A DNA stretch of 37,448 bases from Verticiella alkaliphila (GTDB lineage Bacteria; Pseudomonadota; Gammaproteobacteria; Burkholderiales; Burkholderiaceae_B). The position numbers and the translations under genes are program-made. Under the pieces are notes generated by a model, which saw only the letters and a list, made by a program, of their open reading frames with translations, ran no database searches and was not told where the DNA came from. The stretch lies in assembly GCF_018904615.1 (NCBI RefSeq), contig NZ_JADCNH010000040.1:1-37448 (forward strand). Direction: 5' to 3'. Below, in pieces: positions 36,668-37,448 of the stretch (within the stretch, counting starts at the first letter, position 1; the number at the start of each line of letters is the position of its first letter).

Positions 36668-36746
36668 GACGTCACTCCTCGATTACTGCCGCATATGACT
36701 CTGCGAACGTTCAGGGGTTCCATTACTGCACGGCGCATCGATATCC

Positions 36747-37346
36747 CTACCAGCGCTTGTCGTCGGGGGTGTCCAGCAGAGGCCGCAATCGGGTCGCGAT
36801 GGCCTCCCGGGCACGGAAGATCCGCGAACGCACGGTGCCGATCGGGCACCCCATCGTCTGCGCGATCTCCTCGTAGCTGAGCCCCTCGATCTCGCGCAGC
36901 ACGATGGCCGTGCGCAGCTCGTCGGGCAGCGCGTCGATGGCCTGGTTCACCGTTTCGGCGATCTCGCGGCTGGCAAACGCGGCTTCGGGGGTATTGATAT
37001 CGCTTAGGTTGTCGGTTTCGTCAAAAGTTTCGCCATCCTCGGATTCATAGTGCATCCCGCCGCTCGGACGGCGGCGCGTGGCGACGAGGTGATTCTTGGC
37101 GGTATTGACGGCAATGCGGTAGAGCCACGTGTAGAACGCGCTCTCGCCCCGGAACTGCGGCAGTGCCCGGTAGGCCTTGATGAAGGCATCCTGGGCCACG
37201 TCCTCGACCTCGACCGGGTCGCGGATGAGCCGCGAGAGCAGCCGCATGATCTTGCGCTGGTACTTGGCCACCAGCAGTTCGAAGGCCTTCTTGTCGCCGC
37301 GCTGGACGCGCTCGACCAGGACGGCATCGGCGTCGCGCTCGCTCAA
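36747..37346 (-). CDS. rpoE: RNA polymerase sigma factor RpoE (AlgU/SigE)
   Basis: The 199 residues match the family. This ECF sigma factor has region 2 (about 25-95: AFELLVAKYQRKIMRLLSRLIRD, VEDVAQDAFIKAYRAL, FYTWLYRIAVNTAKNHL) and region 4 (about 135-185: DELRTAIVLREIEGLSYEEIAQTMGCPIGTVRSRIFRAREAI). Start TTG 37346 is set by AGGAG (complement of 37354-37358) seven bases upstream and by the family N-terminus LSERDADAVLV. The frame stays open to the window edge, but that stretch is GC-rich non-family sequence. It drives rseA, rseB and mucD and is held by RseA until envelope stress. Confidence 0.96.
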   Translation of the reverse strand: MSERDADAVLVERVQRGDKKAFELLVAKYQRKIMRLLSRLIRDPVEVEDVAQDAFIKAYRALPQFRGESAFYTWLYRIAVNTAKNHLVATRRRPSGGMHYESEDGETFDETDNLSDINTPEAAFASREIAETVNQAIDALPDELRTAIVLREIEGLSYEEIAQTMGCPIGTVRSRIFRAREAIATRLRPLLDTPDDKRW

Positions 37347-37353
37347 GAGAGGG

Positions 37354-37358
37354 CTCCT
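37354..37358 (-). promoter_or_regulatory. Shine-Dalgarno AGGAG deciding the rpoE TTG start
   Basis: The minus strand reads AGGAG then seven bases then TTG. No ATG or GTG lies at a suitable distance, so a weak TTG start probably limits sigma-E translation. Confidence 0.6.
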
Positions 37359-37386
37359 GCGGTGCCGTGCATCAGGCCTGCCTTGC

Positions 37387-37412
37387 CGCGCTGGCGGCCA
37401 TGCGCCAGCGCG
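37387..37412. repeat. 10-bp hairpin upstream of rpoE
   Basis: CGCGCTGGCG (37387-37396) and CGCCAGCGCG (37403-37412) pair perfectly around a six-base loop. It lies about 40 bases before the rpoE start. It could be the terminator of the preceding gene or part of the rpoE leader. No promoter of the sigma-E type (GAACTT…TCTGA) is seen within the window. Confidence 0.35.
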
Positions 37413-37448
37413 CCGCCACCTGAAGGCGGCGCCAGGCCGCGCCGCCAC

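Noticed and set aside
37347-37448. N-terminal extension of rpoE to the window edge
   Set aside because: The residues are Arg/Ala/Pro-rich and unlike the family; AGGAG before TTG 37346 marks the true start.

Overview
The window looks like chromosome from a high-GC betaproteobacterium of the order Burkholderiales, most like Alcaligenaceae (Bordetella/Achromobacter relatives). The reasons are the tRNA-Leu / dapC-dapD-dapE-prmB-yheS block, the rpoE-rseA-rseB-mucD / lepA-lepB-rnc-era-recO block, and the protein sequences themselves. Genus cannot be fixed from the sequence alone.

Positions 1-4406 form a visibly AT-richer accessory stretch that ends against the 3' end of tRNA-Leu(UAG). It holds mostly unrecognised genes: a C-terminal ORF fragment at the window edge, a 5'-damaged hypothetical, a secreted protein with an Ivy-like Cys-x-x-His-x-Cys segment, a charged cytoplasmic hypothetical, a lipoprotein, and a zinc-ribbon/one-TM protein, plus a perfect 15-bp inverted repeat and a relic reading frame. 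No integrase lies inside the window, so calling it an island end is inference.

Positions 4407-11351 hold tRNA-Leu diverging from dapC, then a 734-bp gap, then dapD-dapE-prmB-yheS with ATGA/TTGA stop-start overlaps at the prmB and yheS starts. dapE carries a one-base deletion. Positions 11380-16519 hold a signalling module: a response regulator followed by an MHYT-GGDEF-EAL cyclic-di-GMP protein, diverging from a 7TM sensor kinase. A small DUF2256 protein and an MFS symporter follow.

Positions 18273-25146 are a respiratory operon: cyoABCD (quinol oxidase), a SURF1 assembly factor, and a RegB/RegA redox two-component system, almost all with overlapping ends. cyoB also carries a one-base deletion. 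Convergent with it (25147-27871, minus strand) is a two-gene unit, gltS followed by a TAXI-family solute-binding lipoprotein, with no TRAP membrane genes nearby. This is the best candidate here for an unusual system: a binding-protein-assisted glutamate symporter.

Positions 28289-37346 (minus strand) carry envelope-stress and housekeeping genes: rpoE-rseA-rseB-mucD with an intrinsic terminator, then lepA-lepB-rnc-era-recO. recO appears to lack an internal segment of about 45 residues but stays in frame.
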